The translations under genes were made by a program, and so were the position numbers. 64,000 bases of DNA from Haloferula sp. BvORR071 (lineage in GTDB: Bacteria; Verrucomicrobiota; Verrucomicrobiia; Verrucomicrobiales; Akkermansiaceae). Below the pieces are notes generated by a model. The model worked only from the letters and a program-made list of their open reading frames with translations. It had not been told where the DNA came from and did not search any database. How positions within the stretch are numbered: the stretch's first letter is position 1; each line of letters opens with the position of its first letter. The stretch covers positions 1 through 64,000 of the forward strand of contig NZ_BATP01000059.1 of the NCBI RefSeq assembly GCF_000739615.1. The letters run 5' to 3'. This document shows positions 36,612-44,757 of the stretch, piece after piece.

Positions 36612-36722
36612 TGGGGACAGCGGAATTTAGAAAAAACCAAAAAAGAATGCTTTGCAAGCCTCTAAGTGATCCTTATTTTCAAAAACAACGAGCGGTCGCC
36701 AAGTCCCACCGAACGCATCGAC

Positions 36723-37847
36723 ATGAAAACCAGCCTGCTACCCCTCGCCGGGATTCTCCCGGCGGCACTTGTCGCGCCCCTGTTCGCCCAGCTGCCCGGC
36801 AATCTCACCAATACCACCCCTGGATCCGCCACCTGGACCCAGGTAGCGACACCCACTGGCACCCGCACGATCTTCACGATCACGTCGGATAGTGTCTTCG
36901 AGTGGGATTCCGGCTTTAGTCTCACTGCGGGGAACGAACTCGTCTTCGACTTCCTCAGTGGGAACAGCGTCGTCAACGTGCTCGGCGGCACTGGAGTCAA
37001 CCTGATCAGCGGCAACGTCACTTCGAATGGCAACGTGTCCTTCGTCTCGCCGCACGCTGACTTGGTGGTGAATGGCAACATCACCGGCAAATCGGTGACC
37101 CTGAGCACCCTCAATGCCGATACCGCGGCCTTGCTAGGCCATAATGGGACGGTGACCTTCTCCGGGCCTGCGGGTAGCATGACCGGCCTGATGGTATGCG
37201 GCAGCATTCAGGCGACCAACGGCGATGTGCTTTTGGCCGGCCAGCGGGTGACCGTGACCAGGGATGCCCAATTGCGTGCCAAGGGCAGTGTATTGATGGG
37301 CTCCGGCAGTCGGGTCGACCTCGACCGTGACTCAGCGACCCGCAAGCTCAAGGCGACCAGCGGCGACGGTTTTGTTTATCACCTTGGCAATTCCAAGGCT
37401 GCCCGGATCGAGATCGCTGCGGGAGCGGACTTCTTGCACAAGGGCCGTTTGGAGGCCGGCAGGATTTTCCTCGAAGTCGGGAAGGACGGCAAGGTCCTCA
37501 AGGAAGGCGGCGGGATCGTAGTCGGCAAGGTGGAGGTCAACGGCGTGGTCCAAAAGGGCGTCGATGGCGGCCCCCACGACGCGGACGAAGCCGCTGCACT
37601 CAACCCTTCTACCTTGAAGATGCCTGCGATCACCCGCCCGAACGGCAGCCGCGTCAGTGAATCGCGCACGGTGGTGAGCAACGTGCCGGTATCCGCGAGT
37701 GCGGATAGCGTGCGCGACCGCAAGCCGGGCAGCGATGCCATGGCCAGCAACAATAGTGGCAAGGGCGCGAAGCCGATGCTGCAGCGTGCTTCCTTCTTCG
37801 GGATGCGCGGCGGCAGTGAGACGGTGAAGGCGGAAAAGAAGCGCTGA
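36723..37847 (+). CDS. Short TpsA-like two-partner secretion exoprotein
   Basis: This encodes 374 aa; the ATG at 36723 gives signal peptide MKTSLLPLAGILPAALVAPLFAQ. Residues ~25-260 resemble the filamentous-haemagglutinin N-terminal (TPS) domain: beta-helix strands with SVVNVLGGTGVNLISGNVTSNGNVSFVSPHADLVVNGN, aligning with the usual N.VTG...I.G.I.sNG.VfliNPNGI block. The NPNGI motif itself is replaced by SPHAD. Most TpsA proteins exceed 1000 aa with long repeats. Here only the TPS domain and a Ser/Lys-rich tail of about 100 residues remain. The partner transporter is at 42506. Confidence 0.7.
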   Translation: MKTSLLPLAGILPAALVAPLFAQLPGNLTNTTPGSATWTQVATPTGTRTIFTITSDSVFEWDSGFSLTAGNELVFDFLSGNSVVNVLGGTGVNLISGNVTSNGNVSFVSPHADLVVNGNITGKSVTLSTLNADTAALLGHNGTVTFSGPAGSMTGLMVCGSIQATNGDVLLAGQRVTVTRDAQLRAKGSVLMGSGSRVDLDRDSATRKLKATSGDGFVYHLGNSKAARIEIAAGADFLHKGRLEAGRIFLEVGKDGKVLKEGGGIVVGKVEVNGVVQKGVDGGPHDADEAAALNPSTLKMPAITRPNGSRVSESRTVVSNVPVSASADSVRDRKPGSDAMASNNSGKGAKPMLQRASFFGMRGGSETVKAEKKR

Positions 37848-37873
37848 GTTCTGCCGCTGAGAAACAATCTGAC

Positions 37874-37914
37874 GGCGCCGGGGAGCCTGATGGCCTCCAG
37901 CGCCGCTTTGTTTT
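37874..37914 (+). terminator. Terminator after TpsA-like gene
   Basis: A GGCGC/GCGCC outer stem with a GGAG-CC/GG-CCTCC inner stem is followed by GCTTTGTTTT, 27 bp past the stop. Confidence 0.75.
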
Positions 37915-38023
37915 GGGGCCGATCACGCGTCCTTGATCGCCCGGAGCCTTTTTCCACAGGGCTCCGGAGATGATTCGACCTGGCAGCGGGGAGGTCAGGG
38001 AGGCGAGAGACGGTTCCGCGGAT

Positions 38024-40783
38024 TCACTCGGCAGTCCTTTTCGACCCCTTTGCCCAGAGCCGCGCGAGGAGGAATAAGAGCAGAGGTAGGGCCAGCAAGG
38101 TTGGTTTCCAAGGAAAGCCGACCTGCTTCACGATGATCTCACCGCCGGTTTCCAGAGGGGTGTTCTGGCTCATCACGAAGGGACCGTACCTGAGGACCGC
38201 GGCTTCGAACTCGTCATCGTTGTTCACGCCGGTGAGGAACTCACGCTGGCATTGCCACAGCGCCTGGCCGGGACGGTCGGATGCCAGCGCCAGCCGGTAG
38301 AAGCGCTCCATGAACTGCGGCGTGGAGCGGTCCGATACCGGCCAAAGAGCGACCGCGATCTCCCGTGCGCCAGCCAAGGCGAAGCCGCGGCGCAGGCCTA
38401 ACAGGCCTTCGCCCGAGACTGCGGTCCCTGCACCCGATTCGCAGGATGAGAGCGTCACCAGCCGCGTCCCATGGAGGGACAGTTTTGCGACCTCCGATGG
38501 GAATAGTACATCATCGGTACCGGAGATCAGCGGGCTGTTTGCGGTGCGCAGCGCGGCACCGTGGAGGAGCAGGCCACCGGAGTAGAGCAGATCCTCGTTC
38601 TCGTCGAAGTCCAGAACCGCATCCGCCGCCAGATGGCTGGAGAGGAAGAAGGCGTGCGAGCCGAGGTGGAGCACGGCCGGTGGCTGGGCGAGATGGGCGA
38701 GCGCCGATTCCGTGGCGGCGGCATCGCGGAGGAGCACCGAGCCGGGTGGAGCGAGCTTGCCGATCAGGCGGGTCTCCTCCGCTGTGCCTGGCATCGAGCC
38801 GAGCCCCCCGAGCAGATCGAGCAGTTGAGACTCGCCGGGAGGCTCGGTGGACTTCGGGAAGTCCGACACGCCGAACACGGTCCAGGGACTTGCATCCAGT
38901 CGCTGCGGTGCGGCGGTACCCGCTAGATCTCGCGCACTGGTGACCGTGACCACCTGCAGGTAGCGCGCGCAGAGCGGCTGCATCGATCCGTCCAAGAGCG
39001 CGGCAAGCGGTAGGAAATGCAAAGCCCCATCCGGTGAGAAGGCAATGTGCTCGGTGCCTGCGGGCAGCTCGCGCGCGATCGGTTCCCAGTAGCCGTCGTA
39101 GAGCGGGCGCAGCACGCTGCGCATGGTAAGCGCGGGGGCAGGGGAGTGTGTGCCGGCCAGTTCGCCCGTGCGCCAACTCAGGCGCTTGCGGAAGAGTCCC
39201 AGCCAGCGGTCGAGGTCCGCGGAGTTACCAAGTGGCACCCATTTCGGCGGGCCTTGTGGCAGTAAGACGATCGCGCCGTAGCGCATTTGTGGTTCTGTAG
39301 AAGTATCGAGATAGCGGCAAGCATCCACGAAGGCGCTGCCCGGTTTCAATGTCTTCTGGATCTCTTCCCAGGATGGAACTACGGTGCTCTTAGTAGTTCC
39401 TTCCTCGATCATCGCGTCGAGCAGCCGGGCCTTGCTGGCGGCCAGCACCCCGGCGATGCGGGCTGGATCTCCCGTCGCGCAGGGCAGGGAGACCAGGTCG
39501 AGCCGCTGCAAGAAGTTGAGCCGTTCCTGTTCGCTGCCGTGGCGGACCATTTCATCGAGCAGCTCAAGGCCGATGCCGGTGGCGCGATCGATTTCCGCCA
39601 CCACATCAGCAGCGATTTCGTGGCGGCCCATGTCAGTGAGCAGCTCGTGGCCAATCTCCGTGGCCCGCCGGGTTTCCGCCGTGGCATCGGCATAGCCTGC
39701 CAGCAGGGAATTGCGGGCTAGATTGCGCGCGGTCTCCGCCACCCGCAGGTGGACCCGAGGCAGGTGCTTGGCTTGGAGGTCCGCGGCGCGTTGCAGGTGC
39801 TGCCCTGCGCGCTTGTAGTCGCCCGCGGCTTGCTCGGCACAGCCGAGATTGTTCAGCGGACGGATTAGCGAGGCATCCTCCGTACCGCGTGCCGCTTCCA
39901 GTAGCCGCAGCGATTCGGCAAAGGTGGTGGCCGCTTCCAGGGCCCGGCCTTGGGAGAGGTCGAGGACGCCGAGGTTGTTCAGATACGGTTCCGCCCGGAA
40001 TGCCAACGCGGGATCCTGATAGAGGGCGCAGGCCTGTTCCGCGCAGGTCTCCATGTTGTGCCGCGCTTCGTCCAGTCTTCCGAGCCGCAGCTCCGCCAGT
40101 GCCAGCTGGCTGGTCAGGGTCAAGCGCAGTTCATCGTCGTCGAACTTCAAGTCCAGGGCTTCACGGCATGCCGCCGCCGCCCGCGCGTGGCTGCCGAGCG
40201 TGTGGAGGTAGCGGCCGAGATAACCGAGGCGCCGGGCCCGGCTCAGGGGATCGCCCGGCGGGGTGGCAGCCAGGGTTTTCTCAAACAAATCCCCGGCCTC
40301 TGGATAGTGGCCTTGGATCAGCAGATTGAGCGCGAGATGATCGCGGCCTTGGCCGAGCGAAGGCTCGCGTTCCTCCGGCGGCAGTGCTTCCCGCAGGGCG
40401 ACCACTTGGCGTAGTTCGGTCCCCGCCGTTTCGACTTCACCGAGATCTTCGCGGGTCAGAGCCAAGGCTTCGAGGGCATCTGCCCGCGCTGCCGGTTCAG
40501 CCGTGGCCAGCCGTTGCACGGCTTCCTCCAGATGGGGCTTCGCTTCCGCCGGTTTGCCGGCGGTGCGCTCGATGATGCCGAGGCCTTGGAGGGTGAGGCC
40601 ATAGCTGAGGCTATCCGCGGCGCTGCCACTCTTTTCCCAAGCGGCCTTCCATTCGGCAGCCACTTCCTCCAGCTCCCCTTCAGAGGGCGGGGCAGTCACC
40701 GTCGCCTCCTCAGCCGCAGCGATAGCTACCGTGAGGAGGAGGCAGGCAGGCAGATAGAGAGCATGGCGACAACCCGGCGGCAT
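38024..40783 (-). CDS. Periplasmic TPR-CHAT caspase-like protease, membrane-tethered
   Basis: This encodes 919 aa; the ATG at 40783 gives MPPGCRHALYLPACLLLTVAIAAA. About 8-9 TPR-like helical pairs follow (residues ~50-400), for example ALALTREDLGEVETAG and PYLNNLGVLDLSQGRALEA. The CHAT domain is C-terminal (~560-860). The likely catalytic pair is H710 in LHLGSHAFF and C781 in LVTLSSCESGAGT, both in the expected contexts. A hydrophobic helix at ~893-910 (TLLALPLLLFLLARLW) before KGSKRTAE makes a C-terminal inner-membrane anchor. CHAT proteases are cysteine peptidases of the caspase/separase clan. Both protease residues look intact. It lies convergent with the TpsA-like gene. Confidence 0.88.
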   Translation of the reverse strand: MPPGCRHALYLPACLLLTVAIAAAEEATVTAPPSEGELEEVAAEWKAAWEKSGSAADSLSYGLTLQGLGIIERTAGKPAEAKPHLEEAVQRLATAEPAARADALEALALTREDLGEVETAGTELRQVVALREALPPEEREPSLGQGRDHLALNLLIQGHYPEAGDLFEKTLAATPPGDPLSRARRLGYLGRYLHTLGSHARAAAACREALDLKFDDDELRLTLTSQLALAELRLGRLDEARHNMETCAEQACALYQDPALAFRAEPYLNNLGVLDLSQGRALEAATTFAESLRLLEAARGTEDASLIRPLNNLGCAEQAAGDYKRAGQHLQRAADLQAKHLPRVHLRVAETARNLARNSLLAGYADATAETRRATEIGHELLTDMGRHEIAADVVAEIDRATGIGLELLDEMVRHGSEQERLNFLQRLDLVSLPCATGDPARIAGVLAASKARLLDAMIEEGTTKSTVVPSWEEIQKTLKPGSAFVDACRYLDTSTEPQMRYGAIVLLPQGPPKWVPLGNSADLDRWLGLFRKRLSWRTGELAGTHSPAPALTMRSVLRPLYDGYWEPIARELPAGTEHIAFSPDGALHFLPLAALLDGSMQPLCARYLQVVTVTSARDLAGTAAPQRLDASPWTVFGVSDFPKSTEPPGESQLLDLLGGLGSMPGTAEETRLIGKLAPPGSVLLRDAAATESALAHLAQPPAVLHLGSHAFFLSSHLAADAVLDFDENEDLLYSGGLLLHGAALRTANSPLISGTDDVLFPSEVAKLSLHGTRLVTLSSCESGAGTAVSGEGLLGLRRGFALAGAREIAVALWPVSDRSTPQFMERFYRLALASDRPGQALWQCQREFLTGVNNDDEFEAAVLRYGPFVMSQNTPLETGGEIIVKQVGFPWKPTLLALPLLLFLLARLWAKGSKRTAE

Positions 40784-40913
40784 GATGGCGTGGCGGCCGC
40801 GTGAAAAATGCCGCGCCGCTGCCGGGATCATCCCTTAATCCGCGCTGATAATCAAGTTCTCCCGAGCGGAGGCCGATATCGGACGCCTAACACGCGAATC
40901 CCTCCCCGCCGCT

Positions 40914-42251
40914 TCAGTTCGAAGTGGCTGGCATGCTCACATCTACCCGCAGGTAGCCGGAGGGCGCGGTGGCGGGCAGCGAGAAGCTCACGGGAAGCTT
41001 GCCATCCACGGCGGTGCCGGCGACCGGGGTGCCTTCCACATTCTCCCAGATAACGAGGTCTTCCGAGTATTGGACCGACCAAGTTCCGCCGTTGTTGAGC
41101 AGGAAGGGATTGGCGGCATTGAAGAGGCTGGCCGCCATGTCGAAGCTGATGCTGATCTGGCCATCGGCTTGGCTCACCGCCGGGCGCGCCGGGCGGACCG
41201 CCGGGTCGGAGCTATTCGTTGCGAAAAACGACTCCATGACATCGGTGACACCGTCACCATCACTGTCGACTTCGGGTTGGGCCACGACCTGCACGAGCGG
41301 CGCGGGAGCGGCACCGGCGTAGGCTTGGGCGCGGAGATTTTCCTCCACTTGGGCCGGGGTGAGGGAGGGGTTCTTGGAAAGCTCGACGAGGGCGGCGGCC
41401 GCGGTCAGGGCGCAGGCCGGGCTGGTGCCGTCCATCAGCTCATACACGCCGGTCTTCGGCGCGTCGTAGTTCAGGGTGCGGACGTCTTCGCCGGGAGCGA
41501 AGAGGTCGACCGCGGGGCCGTAATTGGAGGAAGCAAACTTCTGGTTGCTGATGCTGCTGGCGCCCACGCAGATCACGCCGGGCTTGGTGCCGTAGGCGGA
41601 GGGAACGTAGGCGGAAGCATCCTGATTCGAGTTGCCGGCGGAGACCACCACGGTCAGGCCCGCGGAGAGCACTTGGTTGATCGAGTCCTCCATGCCCGCG
41701 CTTTGTGCCGCCTGCAGCGAACCGCTGGCCAGGCAGATGACGCCGGGCAGGCGCGTGGCGGCCGTGAGGTGATGGATGCGGGCTTGCTGCAGCGCGACAC
41801 TGATCGATCCCGAGTCCGTTTTCTGGGTGGTTTCATTGCCCATGTAGACGTCGTAGATCACGACCTCGATGGGTGTTCCGAGGGCCACACCGGTCTCAGG
41901 GCCGGCGATGATCGAAAGCAATTTCGTGCCATGCTCGAAGGCCGCCGAGGCACCGCTGTTGATGCGGTTGTTCTCCTTGATCGTCAGCTTCGGGTTGCGC
42001 TTGAACCACGTGCCCCAAGCCTTGGTCTGCTTGACCGCCGTATCGATCAGATACAGCCGCACTGGCTGCGCGGTGGCAGGATAAGAGAAGGAACGGCTGC
42101 TCACGTTGCTGCCGTCATTGAGGCGCGCCTGGGCCCAGCCGGCATCCGCAATGTCACCGTGGGGTCCCATGGGGATCACGGGTGGGGCAGAGTATGCCAG
42201 GAGCGGCGCACACAAGAGGACCCGGATACTTCCGGAAAGACGATGGAACAT
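40914..42251 (-). CDS. Secreted S8-family subtilase
   Basis: This encodes 445 aa; the ATG at 42251 gives MFHRLSGSIRVLLCAPLLAYS. The catalytic triad is D70 (LYLIDTAV), H107 (FEHGTKLLSIIAG) and S277 (MDGTSPACA), with oxyanion N207 (VVSAGNSNQ). Only about 45 residues separate the signal peptide from the catalytic domain, so no I9-type propeptide is present. After the peptidase, DSDGDGVTDVMESFF is a calcium-binding thrombospondin-3-like loop. A beta-sandwich of ~100 residues follows (WSVQYSEDLVIWENVEG), typical of verrucomicrobial secreted proteins. It sits head-to-head with the TpsB gene. Confidence 0.92.
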   Translation of the reverse strand: MFHRLSGSIRVLLCAPLLAYSAPPVIPMGPHGDIADAGWAQARLNDGSNVSSRSFSYPATAQPVRLYLIDTAVKQTKAWGTWFKRNPKLTIKENNRINSGASAAFEHGTKLLSIIAGPETGVALGTPIEVVIYDVYMGNETTQKTDSGSISVALQQARIHHLTAATRLPGVICLASGSLQAAQSAGMEDSINQVLSAGLTVVVSAGNSNQDASAYVPSAYGTKPGVICVGASSISNQKFASSNYGPAVDLFAPGEDVRTLNYDAPKTGVYELMDGTSPACALTAAAALVELSKNPSLTPAQVEENLRAQAYAGAAPAPLVQVVAQPEVDSDGDGVTDVMESFFATNSSDPAVRPARPAVSQADGQISISFDMAASLFNAANPFLLNNGGTWSVQYSEDLVIWENVEGTPVAGTAVDGKLPVSFSLPATAPSGYLRVDVSMPATSN

Positions 42252-42505
42252 GGAAAGATTCACGATCACCGGATTGCTGCAGGACTCTCTATCTAACTTT
42301 TTACCACTTTGTCCAGCATTTGTAATGTTAGCCATATCTCCCTTGGAAGTCTGAAAAACCTAATGGTTTCAATGACTTGGAAGCTTGGAATTTTAAAAAT
42401 AAAGCAAAGTTGATCTCTCTTCTTTTTAAGATTTAGCTATCTATTTGGCTTTGCCTTGATTGCGAACTTTAGCTAAGCAAATGCACTGCCTTGCGGCAGC
42501 TTGTC
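42252..42505. promoter_or_regulatory. AT-rich divergent promoter region of subtilase and TpsB
   Basis: This 254-bp spacer is strikingly AT-rich against GC-rich neighbours, especially 42360-42470. No ORF was found. It contains A/T tracts (TTTTAAAAATAAAG, TCTTTTTAAGATTTAG) and must hold the promoters of both flanking genes. I could not pick -35/-10 boxes with confidence, which fits use of an alternative sigma factor. Confidence 0.5.
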
Positions 42506-44158
42506 ATGCGCCTGCTGCTCGCCCTTGTCTTGCTCGCCACAGCCCGTGGCCAATCCTTGCCGGGGATTGGGCCGCGCGTGCCGGAGGCAGCTCCGGTGGA
42601 ATCGCTGCCGCCGGTAAAAGCGCAAGGAGACGGGCAGCAGGGTGGGGAAGTGATCGCAGCGCGACTCGACCGCATCATTTTGATCAAGCCCGGTGGCTCC
42701 GCAGAAACCGGGGTCGCCGAGGGTTTGTCCGCGTCCTCCGATCTGGTGCTGCCTTCACCGCAAAAGCTGGCGGGGCGCTTGGCCGTGTGGCTGGGCAAGC
42801 CGCTCACGAGCGGAGGCTTGGCCGCCTTGGCGGATGAGATCCTGATCCACTACGACGAGTGCGGCTACCCGGTTGTCCTCGTTGAGGCTCCGGAGCAGGA
42901 CCTGAGCAAAGGCGAGCTGCGCCTCTCGGTTGAAATCGGTCGCTATGGCGAGATCGGCGTCTCGCGGCCCAAATACGGAAAGCCCGAAGTGCTGCAAAAA
43001 GGGCAACGGCTCGTTCGCGGTGAGCCGGTGCGGCGCGCGGAGATCGATGAGGAGCTCAATTGGTATGGACGCACGACCTTCCGTCATCCGCGGCTTTTCG
43101 TGTCCCCGGGGACCGAGCCGGCGACCGCAGACCTGCTGATCGCCTTCGAGGAGACCAAGCCGTGGCGGGTCACGACCGGCTATGAGAACAGCGGTCCGGA
43201 TCTCTTGGGCAAGGACCGGCTGCTCCTTGGCGTGGTCGGCTGGACGCCCGGCGAGCAATTGATCGCATGGCAGACGGTGGCCGGGCTGCCGCCTTCCTCG
43301 CTGCTGGCGAATGCCCTGCATTGGGAGATTCCTTTTCACTCCACGCATCAGCTCCTGCAACTGGATGCGGCCTATGCCGAAGTCCGCTCCACCTACCTCT
43401 CCGGCGGGATTCCGGTGGAAAGCGAGGGTTCGTCCTGGTCGCTGGCGGCCCTGCAAAAAATGCCGCTGCCGCCAGTCTTCGGCTGGCAGCAGTCGCTGGG
43501 TGGAGGCTTTGAGTTGAAGGGCACGGACCAGTTCTTGCTCTTCGGCGGTGGCTCGCTTTCGCCCGGGGAAGTGGTGTTCTTCCAAGGCAAGCTCCAGCAC
43601 GAACTCTCCCACGCGTGGGAGAACGGCGGGGCTTCCTTCACGAGTTCGTTTTACGTCGCGCCCGGGAATCTCGGGGGCAACAACGATGACGCGGCTTTCC
43701 AAGCCTACGATCCCGCCGCTGATTCCAGCTATGTCTTCGGCCGCTTGTCCGGCGAAGGCTGGTGGTCGCCAGGAAAGGATTGGCAGCTGCGGCTCCGCGG
43801 TGCTGCGCAGGTGGCCGATTCCCGTTTGCTTCCCGCCGAGCAATTCGCCGCCGGCGGTTACCAGACAGTGCGCGGCACCGGTGAGCGCGAGTTTGCCGGC
43901 GATTCCGGCTGGCAGGGTTCCTTTGAAGTGCTCTCGCCGCTGATCTCACCGCTGAAGGGTTGCGATTTCCGCCTGCTGACCTTCTTCGACTACGCTGCGC
44001 TGGATAGTCGCAGCGGAGGTCCAAGCTCCTCGCTCTACAGCACCGGGCTGGGCCTGCGGATGCGCTTGATGGATCATCTGGATCTGCGGCTCGACCACGG
44101 CTGGCGACTGGACGATGCCGAAAATCGCACTCATGTGGGGATGACTCTCGGTTTTTGA
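42506..44158 (+). CDS. ShlB/FhaC/HecB-type two-partner secretion transporter (TpsB)
   Basis: This encodes 550 aa; the ATG at 42506 gives signal peptide MRLLLALVLLATARG. The POTRA region (~60-180) includes GGLAALADEILIHYDECGYPVVLVEAPEQDLSKGELRLSVEIGRYG. The 16-strand barrel starts near KPWRVTTGYENSGPDLLGKDRLLLG. It includes GGYQTVRGTGEREFAGDSGW, matching the conserved VRG(Y/F) loop of Omp85 proteins, and ends HVGMTLGF with a terminal Phe. TpsB proteins export their partner TpsA across the outer membrane. The nearest partner is the short TPS-domain protein at 36723. Confidence 0.88.
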   Translation: MRLLLALVLLATARGQSLPGIGPRVPEAAPVESLPPVKAQGDGQQGGEVIAARLDRIILIKPGGSAETGVAEGLSASSDLVLPSPQKLAGRLAVWLGKPLTSGGLAALADEILIHYDECGYPVVLVEAPEQDLSKGELRLSVEIGRYGEIGVSRPKYGKPEVLQKGQRLVRGEPVRRAEIDEELNWYGRTTFRHPRLFVSPGTEPATADLLIAFEETKPWRVTTGYENSGPDLLGKDRLLLGVVGWTPGEQLIAWQTVAGLPPSSLLANALHWEIPFHSTHQLLQLDAAYAEVRSTYLSGGIPVESEGSSWSLAALQKMPLPPVFGWQQSLGGGFELKGTDQFLLFGGGSLSPGEVVFFQGKLQHELSHAWENGGASFTSSFYVAPGNLGGNNDDAAFQAYDPAADSSYVFGRLSGEGWWSPGKDWQLRLRGAAQVADSRLLPAEQFAAGGYQTVRGTGEREFAGDSGWQGSFEVLSPLISPLKGCDFRLLTFFDYAALDSRSGGPSSSLYSTGLGLRMRLMDHLDLRLDHGWRLDDAENRTHVGMTLGF

Positions 44159-44307
44159 TGAAACCGGAAATCACTCATTTCCAAAGGATTTGATCAGGTT
44201 GATCATTTTATTTTAAAAGTTTCTCACATTTTTTGGAAATCCGGTCCTCCCGATTGCGATTGGTTCAGTAATGACGCATCCCCTCCCCGTCTTCAACATC
44301 ACCGCGA

Positions 44308-44719
44308 GCACTCCGGGGGGAGTGCCGCGGGTGATTGGAGGCCGGGAAAAGGTGAGTCAGGAAAAGGCAGCATGCCGCGAGCTCAGTCGCCGGTATGCCA
44401 GTGCCTTCCAGCACGCAGAACCCCGGACGGGGGGAACGGTTGGCAGGGACGGAGCTACTCAATTGCGGATGGGTCGGGGGACCCGCCGCGCCGAGCTCCG
44501 CTTCCTGTGCCGTCTGTCCGGATACTGCACCCCAGGGAACGGCGCAGCTCGGGTCGGGGGACCTGATGCGGCGTCGAACCCGGAATTTTCCAGCCATCGG
44601 TATCATGGGCTCAAGGTCCTGGATCGGGGGATCCTGGCACGCCAATAGTCGGAACCGATCCGAGGTGGTCCGCCACCTTGGTTCACTGAAAAAGCCGGCA
44701 CCGTCGATCCGGGGGGATT
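44308..44719. repeat. Array of five hairpins with identical GGGG loops
   Basis: The hairpins are at 44308-44325 (GCACTCC/GGAGTGC), 44471-44484 (GGGTC/GACCC), 44549-44566 (TCGGGTC/GACCTGA), 44621-44634 (GGATC/GATCC) and 44706-44719 (GATCC/GGATT). Each encloses exactly GGGG closed by a C-G pair. The second and fourth differ by a paired G-C to A-T change in the stem. Loop starts are 161, 80, 70 and 85 bp apart. The last is nested in the terminator at 44691. Confidence 0.55.
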
Positions 44720-44741
44720 GAGACGGTGCCGGTTTTCTTTT
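44691..44741. terminator. Bidirectional intrinsic terminator
   Basis: The 11-bp perfect stem CCGGCACCGTC/GACGGTGCCGG (44695-44705 and 44722-44732) is flanked by AAAAAG on the left and TTTTCTTTT on the right, so it can stop transcription both ways. On the minus strand it ends the esterase transcript. Confidence 0.85.
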
Positions 44742-44757
44742 GTGCCGGACGGGCGAT

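Larger units (their letters stand above)
44159..44757. other. Gene-free 599-bp stretch with AT-rich start and structured remainder
   Basis: Bases 44159-44270 are AT-rich (GATCATTTTATTTTAAAAG) with short palindromes. From 44308 onward the composition switches to GC-rich and contains the GGGG-loop hairpins listed separately. Open frames exist on both strands, but their products (such as Pro/Arg/Ser-rich chains) look non-coding. It lies between the TpsB stop and the esterase stop, so both genes end here. Confidence 0.6.

Noticed and set aside
38024-40783. TPR-CHAT protein as a type III-E CRISPR (Craspase) component
   Set aside because: No CRISPR array, no gRAMP/Cas7-11 gene, and it has a signal peptide and a TM anchor, unlike Csx29.
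41070-42296. 408-aa open frame on the plus strand
   Set aside because: It is antisense to the subtilase, whose catalytic triad is intact.
44271-44648. 125-aa plus-strand frame after TpsB
   Set aside because: The composition is non-coding-like and it overlaps the hairpin array.
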